Positions 53,033-61,501 of a stretch of DNA of 61,501 bases are shown here, piece after piece. The DNA comes from Candidatus Cloacimonadota bacterium. Its GTDB lineage: Bacteria > Cloacimonadota > Cloacimonadia > Cloacimonadales > TCS61. A program made the translations under genes and the position numbers. Where the stretch lies: assembly GCA_030445745.1 (NCBI GenBank), contig JASUTE010000009.1, forward strand, positions 1 to 61,501, written 5' to 3'. The stretch's first letter is position 1; the number at the start of each line of letters is the position of its first letter. The notes under the pieces were generated by a model. The model saw only the letters and a program-made list of their open reading frames with translations, had not been told where the DNA came from and ran no database searches.

Positions 53033-53561
53033 CGGTAGCCTCCTGTTGCTTACCAGTAAGTTCTTCAATAGTTTTACCACGGAGTTTAGCTATATCGCCA
53101 ATGGTACGCAGGGACTGCAGACCCTGAACAGTAGCTTTTACCACATTAGATGGCGTATTGGAACCCAAAGATTTGGTTAATATATTTTCGATGCCTACAG
53201 CTTCCAGAATAGCACGAGCTGGACCACCAGCGATAATTCCAGTACCTGGTGAAGCTGGTTTTAGCATGATGCGACTGGCACCAAAACGGCCTATAAGTTC
53301 GTGAGGAATAGTTCCGTTTACTATTGGAACGCTGAACATTGCTTTGCCTGCTTTATCTTTGGCTTTACGAATGGCATCTACTATCTCGTTCGCTTTACCG
53401 GTTCCTACACCTACTCTTCCTTCTTTGTCACCAACTACCACAGTGGCGTTAAAACTGAAGTTTCTACCACCCTTTACCACCTTGGCTACTCGGTTTGTGT
53501 CCACAATTTTTTCTACTGCAAATTGAGGTTGGTTCCTAGGATTATTTTTTTTAGGTTTCAA
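53019..53561 (-). CDS. rpsE: 30S ribosomal protein S5
   Basis: The 180-residue protein has the S5 RNA-binding part ([17 protein letters not shown]) and [17 protein letters not shown], ending in a Gly-rich domain ([19 protein letters not shown]). It helps decode accurately. Its 3' end contains the rpmD start. Confidence 0.98.
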   Translation of the reverse strand: MKPKKNNPRNQPQFAVEKIVDTNRVAKVVKGGRNFSFNATVVVGDKEGRVGVGTGKANEIVDAIRKAKDKAGKAMFSVPIVNGTIPHELIGRFGASRIMLKPASPGTGIIAGGPARAILEAVGIENILTKSLGSNTPSNVVKATVQGLQSLRTIGDIAKLRGKTIEELTGKQQEATDAEA

Positions 53562-53573
53562 TCTATTCCTCCC

Positions 53574-53951
53574 TTAGAGTATTAAACCGGCTTTTCTAGC
53601 GCCTTCTGCCAGCTTTTTTACTCGGCCGTGGTAACGATAGCCGTTTCTGTCGAAACGAACTGATTTAATACCATTTTCCAGCGCTTTTTCGCCTAACTTT
53701 TGTCCGATTTCAAAACTTATTTCTGTTTTCTTTTTAGAACTATCTATCTCAAAGTCTTTGTTTACCGTTGAAGCAGAAATCAGCGTGTGTCCTTTGGTAT
53801 CATCAATTATCTGAGCACTGATATTTTTCAGGCTACGATAAACTACCAAACGTGGTCTATCGGCAGTACCAAAGATCTTTTTTTTAATCGCTAATTTTCT
53901 GTGACGGCGAGCTTGAGTTTTGCGATATGTTTTTGATTGCTTCTTTGTCAT
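53574..53951 (-). CDS. rplR: 50S ribosomal protein L18
   Basis: The 125-residue protein has [20 protein letters not shown], the ISAQIIDD strand and the [20 protein letters not shown] end. L18 binds 5S rRNA with L5. It is 12 bases upstream of rpsE. Confidence 0.97.
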   Translation of the reverse strand: MTKKQSKTYRKTQARRHRKLAIKKKIFGTADRPRLVVYRSLKNISAQIIDDTKGHTLISASTVNKDFEIDSSKKKTEISFEIGQKLGEKALENGIKSVRFDRNGYRYHGRVKKLAEGARKAGLIL

Positions 53952-53969
53952 AAGGTTGACTCCTTAAAT

Positions 53970-54545
53970 CTATGCTGTAGCACCAGCTTTGCCAGGTTTG
54001 ATGCGGACATATTCACCTTCATAGCGAATACCTTTGCCCTTGTAGTTTTCTGGCAAACGGCAGCGTCTTATCTCAGCTGCAAATTTTCCCACATCTTCTT
54101 TATCGATACCGGTAACCTTGATAACAGCTTGCACGCCTAATCTTCCTTGTTCTCTTCTGGAAACGGCTGTTGCTGTTACTTCAAGTCCTTCCGGTACTTC
54201 CATCAATATATCGTGAGCATAGCCCAGATTGAGTCTCAACCAGGGTCCCACTGTTTCTGCTGTGAAACCGGTACCAATAACTTGCAGAGTTTTAGTATAA
54301 CCTTCGGTAACACCGGTAACCATGTTTTGCAACAGGGCGCGGGTTAAACCGTGCAGACTTTTTTGTTCTCTGCTGTCATTACTGCGTTCCACTACTAGGG
54401 TTTCTTCTTCTTGTTTCACAGTAATACCGGGATTTATCGTATAATGTAATTCACCTTTTTTACCTTTAATGCTTACATCGCTGCCTTTCAGCTTAACTGC
54501 AACATCTTTGGGTAATTTTATAGGAAGTTTACCAATTCTTGACAC
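53970..54545 (-). CDS. rplF: 50S ribosomal protein L6, GTG start
   Basis: GTG ending at 54545 (VSRIGKLPIKLPKD) is chosen because GGGAGG ends five bases upstream and the product matches the canonical L6 N-terminus. A TTG at 54563 would overlap rpsH. The 191-residue protein has two L6 folds and the PENYKGKGIRY motif near the end. It sits near the factor-binding site. Confidence 0.93.
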   Translation of the reverse strand: MSRIGKLPIKLPKDVAVKLKGSDVSIKGKKGELHYTINPGITVKQEEETLVVERSNDSREQKSLHGLTRALLQNMVTGVTEGYTKTLQVIGTGFTAETVGPWLRLNLGYAHDILMEVPEGLEVTATAVSRREQGRLGVQAVIKVTGIDKEDVGKFAAEIRRCRLPENYKGKGIRYEGEYVRIKPGKAGATA

Positions 54546-54556
54546 AGTGCCTCCCT

Positions 54557-54970
54557 TTACCAAACTTTACAGATATATTCGCCGCCGATATTGTTCTTGC
54601 GAGCATCTCGATCTACCATTACTCCACGATTGGTGGAGATAATAGCGCAACCAGTATTGTTGTATACAGAGGGTATGTTGTTGGCATTAACATAATTTCT
54701 TAAGCCGGGACGACTAACTCTCTGAATATTTTTCATAACCGGTTCACCGCTGTTGGTATAACGGAGGTTAATGTATATCTGCTTTCTGTATATTTTTTTC
54801 TCTGTATCTCTATCAATCAGTTCATAGCTGTTGATAAAGTTTTCTTCTGCCAAAATCTTCACAAGCGCTTCTACCAGGTTGCTATGATGTACCATCACGG
54901 TTTTATGCTCGGCAGCGCATGCATTTCTAATTTTAGTTATTGCATCAGAGATAGGATCTGTCACACTCAT
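54557..54970 (-). CDS. rpsH: 30S ribosomal protein S8
   Basis: The ATG ending at 54970 (MSVTDPISDAITKIRNA) is chosen behind AAGGAG; a longer frame of six residues is unlikely. The 137-residue protein ends with the GCAIISTNRGVMVDRDARK and GGEYICKVW motifs. S8 binds 16S rRNA and is a known translational repressor of the spc operon in E. coli. Confidence 0.95.
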   Translation of the reverse strand: MSVTDPISDAITKIRNACAAEHKTVMVHHSNLVEALVKILAEENFINSYELIDRDTEKKIYRKQIYINLRYTNSGEPVMKNIQRVSRPGLRNYVNANNIPSVYNNTGCAIISTNRGVMVDRDARKNNIGGEYICKVW

Positions 54971-54981
54971 TTTTTCTCCTT

Positions 54982-55167
54982 TTACCAACTAGCCTTTTTC
55001 ACGCCCGGAATTTGGCCTTCAGAAGCCAATTTCCTAAAACATAAACGGCACATGCCAAAATCTCGCATGTAAGCTCTGGAACGCCCACAAATTTTGCAGC
55101 GGGAATATTTCCTTGATGAAAATTTAGGCTCTTTCTTTTGTTTAACTATCCATGATTTCTTAGCCAA
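54982..55167 (-). CDS. rpsN: 30S ribosomal protein S14, type Z (zinc)
   Basis: The 61-residue protein has C-x2-C (CKIC) and C-x2-C (CRLC) zinc motifs around YMRDFGM and ends KKASW. This is the short zinc-containing S14, not the 100-residue zinc-free form. It lies between rplE and rpsH. Confidence 0.96.
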   Translation of the reverse strand: MAKKSWIVKQKKEPKFSSRKYSRCKICGRSRAYMRDFGMCRLCFRKLASEGQIPGVKKASW

Positions 55168-55185
55168 AATAACTCCTTATCTGAC

Positions 55186-55728
55186 TTATTGTTTTTTGAA
55201 AGGCATACCTAAGAAACGCAGCAATTCTCTGCCTTCTTCATCGGTTGCCGCTGTAGTAATTATATTGATCGATAAACCACGTATTGCATCTACTTTATCG
55301 TATTCTATTTCGGGAAATACTGTCTGCTCTTTTATGCCTAGCGAATAATTGCCGCGACCATCAAAAGCCTTTTGGGAAACTCCGCGAAAGTCACGAATAC
55401 GGGGCATTACAATACTAATCAATCTATCCAGAAATTCATACATTATTTCTCCGCGAAGTGTTACCATACATCCGATCGGCATTCCCTGTCTTAACTTGAA
55501 GTTAGAAATAGATTTTTTGGCTTTCGTAATTACAGGTTTACGACCGGTGATATCGGTTAAATCTTTCACGGCATTATCTAATATAGCTTTATTCTGAGTA
55601 GCTTGGCCTACTCCCATATTGACTGATATTTTCACCAGCTTGGGCACCTGATTTACATTTTTGTAACTAAAATGCTTCATCAAGCTAGGAATAGTCTCTT
55701 TGTTATATTTTTCATGCAGTCGATTCAT
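55186..55728 (-). CDS. rplE: 50S ribosomal protein L5
   Basis: The 180-residue protein has [16 protein letters not shown], the [20 protein letters not shown] segment and a C-terminal IDIIxTTA-like tail ([13 protein letters not shown]). L5 binds 5S rRNA and contacts P-site tRNA. It is 11 bases after rplX. Confidence 0.98.
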   Translation of the reverse strand: MNRLHEKYNKETIPSLMKHFSYKNVNQVPKLVKISVNMGVGQATQNKAILDNAVKDLTDITGRKPVITKAKKSISNFKLRQGMPIGCMVTLRGEIMYEFLDRLISIVMPRIRDFRGVSQKAFDGRGNYSLGIKEQTVFPEIEYDKVDAIRGLSINIITTAATDEEGRELLRFLGMPFKKQ

Positions 55729-55739
55729 TACCTACTCCT

Positions 55740-56087
55740 TTATATCTCGTCACCAGTTTTTTGACAAACGCGAATTCTTTTATCACCAATTTTTTTGTAA
55801 ACAGCTCTGGTGACATCGCCAATCTTTTCGTTATAAAGCTTTACCTTGGAAACATTGATAGGTGCTTCCATTTCGAGGATACCACCTTGAGGATTTTTCT
55901 GGGTAGGACGTTCGTGTTTCTTGATGAAGTTCACCCTCTCTACAATCACTTGATTCTTTTTAGGAAAGGCTTTCAGAACTTCTCCCTTTACACCTTTGTA
56001 TTGTCCAGAAATCACCACTACAGTGTCTCCCTTTTTAATTCGCATTTTTCGTTCTTGCTGATTTTTATTACTATTTCTTTTTATCAT
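55740..56087 (-). CDS. rplX: 50S ribosomal protein L24 with short N-terminal extension
   Basis: The first ATG (56087) has AGGAG at good spacing, while the internal Met before RIKKGDTVVVISG has none. The 115-residue product therefore carries a 14-residue basic extension. The KOW motif is GDTVVVISGQYKGVKGEVL. L24 starts 50S assembly. Confidence 0.93.
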   Translation of the reverse strand: MIKRNSNKNQQERKMRIKKGDTVVVISGQYKGVKGEVLKAFPKKNQVIVERVNFIKKHERPTQKNPQGGILEMEAPINVSKVKLYNEKIGDVTRAVYKKIGDKRIRVCQKTGDEI

Positions 56088-56098
56088 AACTAAATCTC

Positions 56099-56467
56099 CT
56101 AGAGTACCTCAGGTGCCAGTGAGATAATTTTAGTAAAATGTTTTTCACGCAATTCACGCGCTACCGGACCAAAAATACGTGTAGCAAGTGGTTCTCCACG
56201 TTCATCTACGATTACTGCTGCATTATCCTGAAAACGAATAAAAGAACCGTCTGGACGCCTTTTTTCTTTGTGAGTACGTACTATTACAGCTTGTTGAATA
56301 CTGCCTTTTTTCACCTTTCCATTGGGAGAAGCAGATTTTACAGCTACAACCACTATATCGCCTATTCCAGCATATTTACGTTTGGAACCGCCTAGCACTT
56401 TTATGCACATTGCCTTTCTGGCTCCAGAATTATCTGCTATATTTAACATTGTCTGAGCTTGAATCAT
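56099..56467 (-). CDS. rplN: 50S ribosomal protein L14
   Basis: The 122-residue protein has [20 protein letters not shown], the [20 protein letters not shown] segment and the EVL end. It forms an intersubunit bridge. It is 10 bases after rpsQ. Confidence 0.98.
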   Translation of the reverse strand: MIQAQTMLNIADNSGARKAMCIKVLGGSKRKYAGIGDIVVVAVKSASPNGKVKKGSIQQAVIVRTHKEKRRPDGSFIRFQDNAAVIVDERGEPLATRIFGPVARELREKHFTKIISLAPEVL

Positions 56468-56477
56468 TTCAGACTCC

Positions 56478-56729
56478 TTACTTGCTTCTTTCGATTATTT
56501 TGTCTAAAGTCCAGCGTTTGTGTCGACTAAGTGGACGAGATTCGGCTATGCGAACCACATCGCCCATCTTACATTCGTTGTTTTCATCATGAGCTTTAAA
56601 CTTTTTGTGCTTACGTACTATCTTTTTATAAAGTGGGTGCTTGAATTGTCTTACGATTCTAACTACAATGGTTTTATCCATCTTGTCGCTAACAACCACA
56701 CCTGTTTTAGTTACTTTTCTTTCACTCAT
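56478..56729 (-). CDS. rpsQ: 30S ribosomal protein S17
   Basis: The 83-residue OB-fold protein has [19 protein letters not shown] and [18 protein letters not shown]. It binds the 5' domain of 16S rRNA. It starts 2 bases after rpmC. Confidence 0.97.
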   Translation of the reverse strand: MSERKVTKTGVVVSDKMDKTIVVRIVRQFKHPLYKKIVRKHKKFKAHDENNECKMGDVVRIAESRPLSRHKRWTLDKIIERSK

Positions 56730-56731
56730 AA

Positions 56732-56935
56732 TTACCTCTTATCGCCCTGCATTTTTATCTCGGTTAGCAAGGTGTTTATTCTGGCAACCTCTTTTTTAAC
56801 AATTCTGATTTGATTAGAATTTTCCAACCGATTCGAAGCTTTTTGGAAACGGAGATTGAAGAGTTCCTCTTTCAGGTCTTCCAGCCTGGTTTCCAGTTCC
56901 TGTTTGGTTAGTTCGCGGAGTTCATTCATTTTCAT
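56732..56935 (-). CDS. rpmC: 50S ribosomal protein L29
   Basis: The 67-residue two-helix protein has [24 protein letters not shown] with the family LFNLRFQ motif. It sits at the tunnel exit. It overlaps the rplP stop by four bases (ATGA). Confidence 0.97.
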   Translation of the reverse strand: MKMNELRELTKQELETRLEDLKEELFNLRFQKASNRLENSNQIRIVKKEVARINTLLTEIKMQGDKR

Positions 56936-57351
56936 ATCTCCACTCCTTCACGTGCGATTAGTTTGGTTTTAATCGGTAATTTGTGACCTACTAATCGGGC
57001 AGCTTCTTTTGCCACACTGGGTGCTACTCCCTCAAATTCGAACAGGATGCGGCCTGGTTTAATAACCGCTACCCAATATTCGGGAGCACCTTTTCCTTTA
57101 CCCATACGGGTTTCGGCAGGTTTTTTGGTAATTGGTTTATCCGGGAAAATTCTTATCCATAACTTTCCGGTTCTTTTCATCTGACGGGTAATAACAACAC
57201 GACTAGCCTCAATTTGGCGGCTATTTATCCAACCAGGGGATTGAGCGACGATCCCGTAGTCGCCAAAACTAACTGTGCTGCCACGATGCGCTAAGCCTTT
57301 GGTGCGTCCTTTTTGACGCTTTCTATATTTAACTTTTTGTGGGGCTAACAT
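56932..57351 (-). CDS. rplP: 50S ribosomal protein L16
   Basis: The 139-residue protein starts [16 protein letters not shown] and has the [17 protein letters not shown] segment. It supports the A-site tRNA and peptidyl-transferase region. It is 12 bases after rpsC. Confidence 0.98.
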   Translation of the reverse strand: MLAPQKVKYRKRQKGRTKGLAHRGSTVSFGDYGIVAQSPGWINSRQIEASRVVITRQMKRTGKLWIRIFPDKPITKKPAETRMGKGKGAPEYWVAVIKPGRILFEFEGVAPSVAKEAARLVGHKLPIKTKLIAREGVEI

Positions 57352-57363
57352 TTAAAAAACTCC

Positions 57364-58011
57364 TTATTTTAAGATATCGCCGTTGTAGATCCAAACCTTG
57401 ATTCCGATGATACCATAGGTAGTGTTTACTTTGGTAAGGGCATAATCAATATCGGCACGTAAGGTATGAAGCGGAGTTCTGCCTTCCTGATATCTTTCGG
57501 TACGTGCCATTTCAGCTCCACCTAAACGGCCGGAACACTGGATTTTGATACCCTGAGCACCATTGCGCATGGCATTGCGGATTGCAAATTTCATTGCTCT
57601 TCGGAAGGAAACTCGGTTTTGTAGCTGTCTGCCTATCTCGATTCCAACCAATTTAGCATCAGTCCATGGAATCTTAACCTCTTGTACGTTCACAAATACC
57701 GTCAGATTGCTTTTTCTGTGTTTGTTGACCAAAACGGTGAGTTCGTTACGTAATTTTTCTATTTCGGAACCTTGACGGCCAATTACCTGACCGGGTCTAG
57801 CTGTGTAAATATCTACTGTGAGTGATTTAGTTTTTCTGGCGATTCTTATGTCAGAAACCATAGCATCACTCAGACGATTGCGTATATATTTCTTAATTTT
57901 CAGGTCTTCATGCAGATTATCTATATATTCTTGACCTGAAGCAAACCAAATTGAATCTGTTTGCTTGTTTATGCCAATTCTAAAACCTATTGGATTAGTC
58001 TTTTGTCCCAA
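57364..58011 (-). CDS. rpsC: 30S ribosomal protein S3
   Basis: The 215-residue protein has the MGQKTNPIGFRIGI start, a KH domain with GRQGSEIEKLR and the C-terminal GRLGGAEMARTE domain. It forms part of the mRNA entry helicase site. It is 9 bases after rplV. Confidence 0.98.
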   Translation of the reverse strand: MGQKTNPIGFRIGINKQTDSIWFASGQEYIDNLHEDLKIKKYIRNRLSDAMVSDIRIARKTKSLTVDIYTARPGQVIGRQGSEIEKLRNELTVLVNKHRKSNLTVFVNVQEVKIPWTDAKLVGIEIGRQLQNRVSFRRAMKFAIRNAMRNGAQGIKIQCSGRLGGAEMARTERYQEGRTPLHTLRADIDYALTKVNTTYGIIGIKVWIYNGDILK

Positions 58012-58020
58012 AGTTTCCCC

Positions 58021-58365
58021 CTATTCCTTTTCTCTGTCCATTATTTCAAGAGTAATATGACATGTTCTTCTGCGAATGATGGTTGCTCTTCCTTGGGCAC
58101 GAGGACGATAACGTCTCATAATTGGACCGTCATCTGCAAAGGCAGTACTCACAAACATATTCTCAGTATCAAATTTTCCTTCTTTATGTTCCGCATTTGC
58201 TAATGCAGAATTAAGGAGTTTTGCCACATCGGCTGCAACTCTTTTCTTAGAGAAAAACAAGATTTTTTGAGCTTCAGGGACAGATTTGCCACGAATCAAG
58301 TCTAACACTAATCTTGCCTTTCGTGCTGAGCCTCTTAAATTGCGTACTCTGGCTTTTGCTTCCAT
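58021..58365 (-). CDS. rplV: 50S ribosomal protein L22
   Basis: The 114-residue protein has the ARKARLVLDLIRGK segment and the tunnel-lining loop RYRPRAQGRATIIRRRTCHI. This loop is where macrolide contacts occur in the family. It is 24 bases after rpsS. Confidence 0.97.
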   Translation of the reverse strand: MEAKARVRNLRGSARKARLVLDLIRGKSVPEAQKILFFSKKRVAADVAKLLNSALANAEHKEGKFDTENMFVSTAFADDGPIMRRYRPRAQGRATIIRRRTCHITLEIMDREKE

Positions 58366-58389
58366 TAGATAACTCCCTTAGCTATATCT

Positions 58390-58650
58390 CTATTTTACTT
58401 TATGTCCACGGTAAGTACGAGTAGGAGAAAATTCTCCCAGTTTATGACCAACCATGTTTTCAGTTATATATACTGGTACGAATCTTTTGCCATTGTGTAC
58501 AGCAAAAGTATGACCTATGAATTCAGGTAATACTGTTGAACGGCGAGACCAAGTTTTAATAACCTGTTTCTTATTATTAGCATTCAACTTTTCCACTTTT
58601 TTCACTAAATATTCATCAACAAAAGGTCCTTTTTTAATTGAACGAGCCAT
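58390..58650 (-). CDS. rpsS: 30S ribosomal protein S19
   Basis: The 86-residue protein starts [15 protein letters not shown] and has [19 protein letters not shown] and [18 protein letters not shown]. It sits in the head with S13. It is 14 bases after rplB. Confidence 0.98.
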   Translation of the reverse strand: MARSIKKGPFVDEYLVKKVEKLNANNKKQVIKTWSRRSTVLPEFIGHTFAVHNGKRFVPVYITENMVGHKLGEFSPTRTYRGHKVK

Positions 58651-58664
58651 GTTTCACCCTTTTC

Positions 58665-59489
58665 CTATTTTTTGCTTTTTATTATGTATTTATCAGAATA
58701 TTTATGACGTTTACGGGTTTTCCCACCTTTAGAAAGAACACCCCAAGGAGATACTGGATGCCCACCACCAGAAGTTTTGGCTTCACCACCACCCATCGGG
58801 TGATCTACGGGATTCATTACCACGCCACGTACTGTTGGTCTTCTGCCTTTCCAGCGATTTCGACCTGCTTTTCCAATAACTAAGGTACTGTGTTCCAAAT
58901 TACCCACCTGGCCAATAGTAGCTCGACATTCTTTTCTAAGAAGATGAACATTGCCAGAGGGCATGCGAACATGCACGTAATTGCCTTCTTTAGCCACGAT
59001 CTGTCCATAACTACCAGCACTGCGTGCTATCTGGCCTCCACGACCTGTCTTGAATTCAATATTATGTATTATAGCGCCCAGAGGAATATTCATTAAAGGT
59101 AGAGCATTGCCTACTTTAATTTCTGTTTTTTCACCAGATTTTACTGTATCTCCTACCTTTAAACCTATCGGAGCTAAGATATAGCGTTTTTCGCCATCTG
59201 CATAGTGCAATAAAGCGATACGGGCAGAACGATTCGGATCATATTCTATCGTTGCTACCTTAGCAGGTATTTCAAGTTTATTGCGTTTGAAATCGATGAT
59301 GCGATAATGACGTTTATGTCCTCCTCCGCGATGGCGGGAGGTTATTCTACCCTGATTGTTTCTTCCGGATTTTTGGGGTAAAGGTCTTATCAGAGATTTT
59401 TCAGGTTTCCCTTTGGTGATTTCATTAAAGGTAAAACCTGTTTTATATCTCATTGTCGGAGTTATAGGTTTATAGTTTTTAATTCCCAT
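58665..59489 (-). CDS. rplB: 50S ribosomal protein L2
   Basis: The 274-residue protein has the [16 protein letters not shown] segment and the peptidyl-transferase-associated [11 protein letters not shown] motif. It is required for subunit joining and peptide bond formation. It is 14 bases after rplW. Confidence 0.98.
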   Translation of the reverse strand: MGIKNYKPITPTMRYKTGFTFNEITKGKPEKSLIRPLPQKSGRNNQGRITSRHRGGGHKRHYRIIDFKRNKLEIPAKVATIEYDPNRSARIALLHYADGEKRYILAPIGLKVGDTVKSGEKTEIKVGNALPLMNIPLGAIIHNIEFKTGRGGQIARSAGSYGQIVAKEGNYVHVRMPSGNVHLLRKECRATIGQVGNLEHSTLVIGKAGRNRWKGRRPTVRGVVMNPVDHPMGGGEAKTSGGGHPVSPWGVLSKGGKTRKRHKYSDKYIIKSKK

Positions 59490-59503
59490 TTTCAGTTCCT
59501 TTC

Positions 59504-59791
59504 CTATACCTCAAAATCTGCAATAGTTTCGCCTGGTTGCAGCTTCACAACTGCCTTTTTCCAATCAGCGCGTTTACCGCTGTAGCGACCCATTCGTTTG
59601 ATCTTTCCACGCTGTCTCATGGTGTTTACCGAGATTACGTTTACATCAAAAATCTTTTCTATTGCTTTTTTGATCTCTATCTTATTTGCATTCAAGCTCA
59701 CTTTAAATGTATAACTATTGTTTATATTGTGCAATGCTGTGGTTTTTTCTGTCATCATCGGAGCTATGATTATTTCTCTTAGATGTTTCAT
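59504..59791 (-). CDS. rplW: 50S ribosomal protein L23
   Basis: The 95-residue protein has the [14 protein letters not shown] start and the [19 protein letters not shown] segment. It is a docking point for trigger factor and SRP. Its start overlaps the rplD stop by four bases. Confidence 0.97.
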   Translation of the reverse strand: MKHLREIIIAPMMTEKTTALHNINNSYTFKVSLNANKIEIKKAIEKIFDVNVISVNTMRQRGKIKRMGRYSGKRADWKKAVVKLQPGETIADFEV

Positions 59792-60423
59792 TTGTTAAAT
59801 ACCTCCTCAATCTTTTGCAGCGCTTCTTCGGTGAGGATAAGTTTATCGCAGTTGAGGATTTCATAGGCAAATAACCCATCCGCACGATCCATCTTTACAT
59901 TGGGCAGGTTACTAAACGATTTAATAATATTCTTATCGCTGTCACCTATTACCAATAGATTTTTGCGGCTTTGTTGGGAAATTTTATCTATTAGAACTCT
60001 TGCTTTTTTAGTTTCTGGTTTTTCGAATTCCAGGTTCTCTACTACAATAACCTGATTATTTTTTGCTCTTTGTGTCAGCGCTAACTTCAGAGCTAATCTT
60101 TTTTTCTTTTTAGGAATAGAACGGTGCCAGTTTTTGGGCTTAGGTCCAAATGCAGCTCCGCCACCAACTCGGACTGGAGTTCTAAGATTCCCAGCGCGGG
60201 CATTTCCAGTACCTTTTTGGCGATAAAGCTTACGACCACTACCGTTTACTTCCGAACGTCCTTTAACCTTAGAAGTTCCCTGACGTTGGTTGGTTAAATA
60301 CATATTAATTACTTCATATAACAAAGCCTGGGGATTTTTGCTTTCCACAGAGAACAAAGTGTCAGGAAGTTCTACTTTTCCAACTTCTTCGCCTTTTCTA
60401 CTGTATTTTATTACTTGCATCAT
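59788..60423 (-). CDS. rplD: 50S ribosomal protein L4
   Basis: The 211-residue protein has the extended loop with [18 protein letters not shown] and [13 protein letters not shown] and a C-terminal domain. The loop reaches into the exit tunnel. In E. coli L4 also represses the S10 operon. It is 10 bases after rplC. Confidence 0.97.
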   Translation of the reverse strand: MMQVIKYSRKGEEVGKVELPDTLFSVESKNPQALLYEVINMYLTNQRQGTSKVKGRSEVNGSGRKLYRQKGTGNARAGNLRTPVRVGGGAAFGPKPKNWHRSIPKKKKRLALKLALTQRAKNNQVIVVENLEFEKPETKKARVLIDKISQQSRKNLLVIGDSDKNIIKSFSNLPNVKMDRADGLFAYEILNCDKLILTEEALQKIEEVFNK

Positions 60424-60433
60424 TACTAAACTC

Positions 60434-61057
60434 CTACAGCTCTTTTCTAAGGGTTACAATACTGTTTCTGTGTCCGGGAACTGCACCTTTTACCATTACC
60501 AGGTTCTTTTCAGTATCGACCTTTACCACTTTCAGGTTTTTAACTGTTACCTTTTCGTCTCCTACATGACCAGGTAGCTTGGATCCTTTAAATACACGAG
60601 CAGGAGTAGCACACTGGCCTATAGAACCGGGGCCACGGAAAGATTCATGTACACCATGCGATTGTTCGAACCCACTAAAGTTATGACGTTTCATTACACC
60701 AGCAAATCCTTTTCCTTTGGAAGTACCCGAGATCATCAAGATCTCATTTTCGGTGAACATGCTAACATCGAAAACTTCACCTTCTTCGATATCGGTATAC
60801 ATTTTCAAGCGAAATTCTCGCAAATATTTGTAATATGGACTTCCATGTTTTTCAAATTGCCCAGCTACTGGTTTAGGTAAATGTTCCTTACTGGTTTCCT
60901 CGTAACTAAGCTGAACAGCGTTGTAGCCGTGTTTTTCTTCTGTTTTGCGATGAATAACTCGGCAGGGACCGGCCTGAATTACCGTTACAGGCACCAGATC
61001 TCCTTTCTCGTCGAACAGCTGGGTCATTCCTATTTTTCTTCCTATTAATCCTATCAT
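60434..61057 (-). CDS. rplC: 50S ribosomal protein L3
   Basis: The 207-residue protein starts MIGLIGRKIGMTQLFDEKG and has the GTSKGKGFAGVMKRHNFSG segment with THGxH-like and RGPGSIGQCATP motifs. It is an early 23S-binding protein. It is 11 bases after rpsJ. Confidence 0.98.
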   Translation of the reverse strand: MIGLIGRKIGMTQLFDEKGDLVPVTVIQAGPCRVIHRKTEEKHGYNAVQLSYEETSKEHLPKPVAGQFEKHGSPYYKYLREFRLKMYTDIEEGEVFDVSMFTENEILMISGTSKGKGFAGVMKRHNFSGFEQSHGVHESFRGPGSIGQCATPARVFKGSKLPGHVGDEKVTVKNLKVVKVDTEKNLVMVKGAVPGHRNSIVTLRKEL

Positions 61058-61068
61058 CTCGATCTCCT

Positions 61069-61386
61069 TTATGTTTTAATTTCGACGTGAACACCGGCTG
61101 GAAGACTAAGTTTCTTCAGTGCACCGGTTGTTTGTGGAGTCGGATTAACTATATCAACAAGTCTTTTATGTATCAACATTTCAAACTGATCCTGTGCTTT
61201 TTTATTCACATGGGGAGATTTGAGCACAGTGTACAGGGTTCTTTCGGTAGGAAGCGGAATTGGGCCTACTATTTTAGCGCCTGTATTGCGTGTATTTTTC
61301 ACGATTTCCTGAACCGATTTATCGAGTAAGCGATAATCGTATGCTTTCAGTTTTATTCTAATTTTATTTTCTGCTTTTTTAGCCAC
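61069..61386 (-). CDS. rpsJ: 30S ribosomal protein S10
   Basis: The 105-residue protein has the [20 protein letters not shown] start, [16 protein letters not shown] and [18 protein letters not shown]. It belongs to the head of the small subunit and doubles as NusE in antitermination. It is 15 bases after the tuf stop. Confidence 0.98.
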   Translation of the reverse strand: MAKKAENKIRIKLKAYDYRLLDKSVQEIVKNTRNTGAKIVGPIPLPTERTLYTVLKSPHVNKKAQDQFEMLIHKRLVDIVNPTPQTTGALKKLSLPAGVHVEIKT

Positions 61387-61401
61387 TATTTCCTCCGGAG
61401 A

Positions 61402-61501
61402 TTATTCAATAATATCGCTAACCACGCCAGCGCCGATAGTTCTTCCACCTTCGCGCATAGCATAGCGAAGTCCTTTTTCCATAGCAATCGGGGTAATTAA
61501 T
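61402..61501 (-). CDS. tuf: Elongation factor Tu, C-terminal end only
   Basis: The frame on the minus strand encodes the end of EF-Tu: [20 protein letters not shown], then AGVVSDIIE and stop TAA at 61402. The remainder lies beyond the window. Placement before rpsJ is the common bacterial fus-tuf-rpsJ order. Confidence 0.93.
   Translation of the reverse strand, partial: LITPIAMEKGLRYAMREGGRTIGAGVVSDIIE

Noticed and set aside
1-61501. CRISPR arrays, tRNA and rRNA genes
   Set aside because: No regularly spaced short repeats and no tRNA or rRNA signature sequences were noticed on either strand by eye; a covariance-model scan was not possible.

Overview
The window is bacterial chromosome from an AT-rich, Gram-negative-type organism. 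It encodes an OprP-like porin and several lipoproteins with lipoboxes. The metabolism looks strictly anaerobic and fermentative: a soluble NuoE/NuoF/GltD-NuoG redox complex, a 2[4Fe-4S] ferredoxin, and a remnant of a hybrid-cluster protein. No quinone-linked respiratory gene is present. The mix of genes is most like Cloacimonadota or a neighbouring candidate phylum; that assignment is inference, because no 16S gene or database search was available.

Layout. (1) 1-9545, minus strand: one tightly packed run of ten genes led by an ArsR-type repressor. It continues with a CYTH-like protein, Ppx, DUF47, PiT phosphate permease, a TctC-TctB fusion, TctA, an OprP-like porin and two lamin-tail-domain lipoproteins, the last cut by the window edge. 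It reads as a phosphate/polyphosphate and solute scavenging operon. (2) 9633-12548: an orphan sensor kinase with a periplasmic binding-protein sensor, then an IS256-family transposase remnant. (3) 12809-17036, minus: queD-engB-dxs-mnmE housekeeping operon. (4) 17156-23942, plus: zinc-ribbon membrane protein, CNNM/CBS protein, two transglutaminase-fold paralogues flanking a TIM-barrel protein, and a VOC protein. (5) 23943-29680: accessory region with a first mgtE followed by a long imperfect hairpin resembling an integron attC site, an Rrf2 regulator, a cupin, a broken hcp and a RloA/RloB pair in which rloB is frameshifted. (6) 29726-36878: PpiC, ferredoxin and a three-gene complex resembling the Sporomusa-type (Stn) transhydrogenase. 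(7) 37242-42538, plus: a self-contained four-gene operon with its own promoter-like element and strong terminator. It encodes a 996-residue FN3/DUF6754-like membrane protein and three further membrane proteins of unknown function, and is the best candidate here for an undescribed system. (8) 42537-46894: glycosyltransferase, small ORF, SpoU methyltransferase, thioesterase and a second mgtE. (9) 46957-61501, minus: the complete S10-spc-alpha ribosomal run from the tuf 3' end to rplQ, closed by a strong terminator.

How they work together. Region 1 would move phosphate across the outer membrane (porin) and inner membrane (PiT plus DUF47), handle polyphosphate (Ppx, CYTH) and take up an unknown solute (TctCBA), all under one repressor. 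Regions 6 and 7 are independent units: a cytosolic redox-balancing complex and a membrane complex. A TTGACA/TTGACG box lies 43-72 bases upstream of eleven start codons, usually without a TATAAT, which may reflect the lineage's own promoter consensus. No tRNA, rRNA or CRISPR array was seen.
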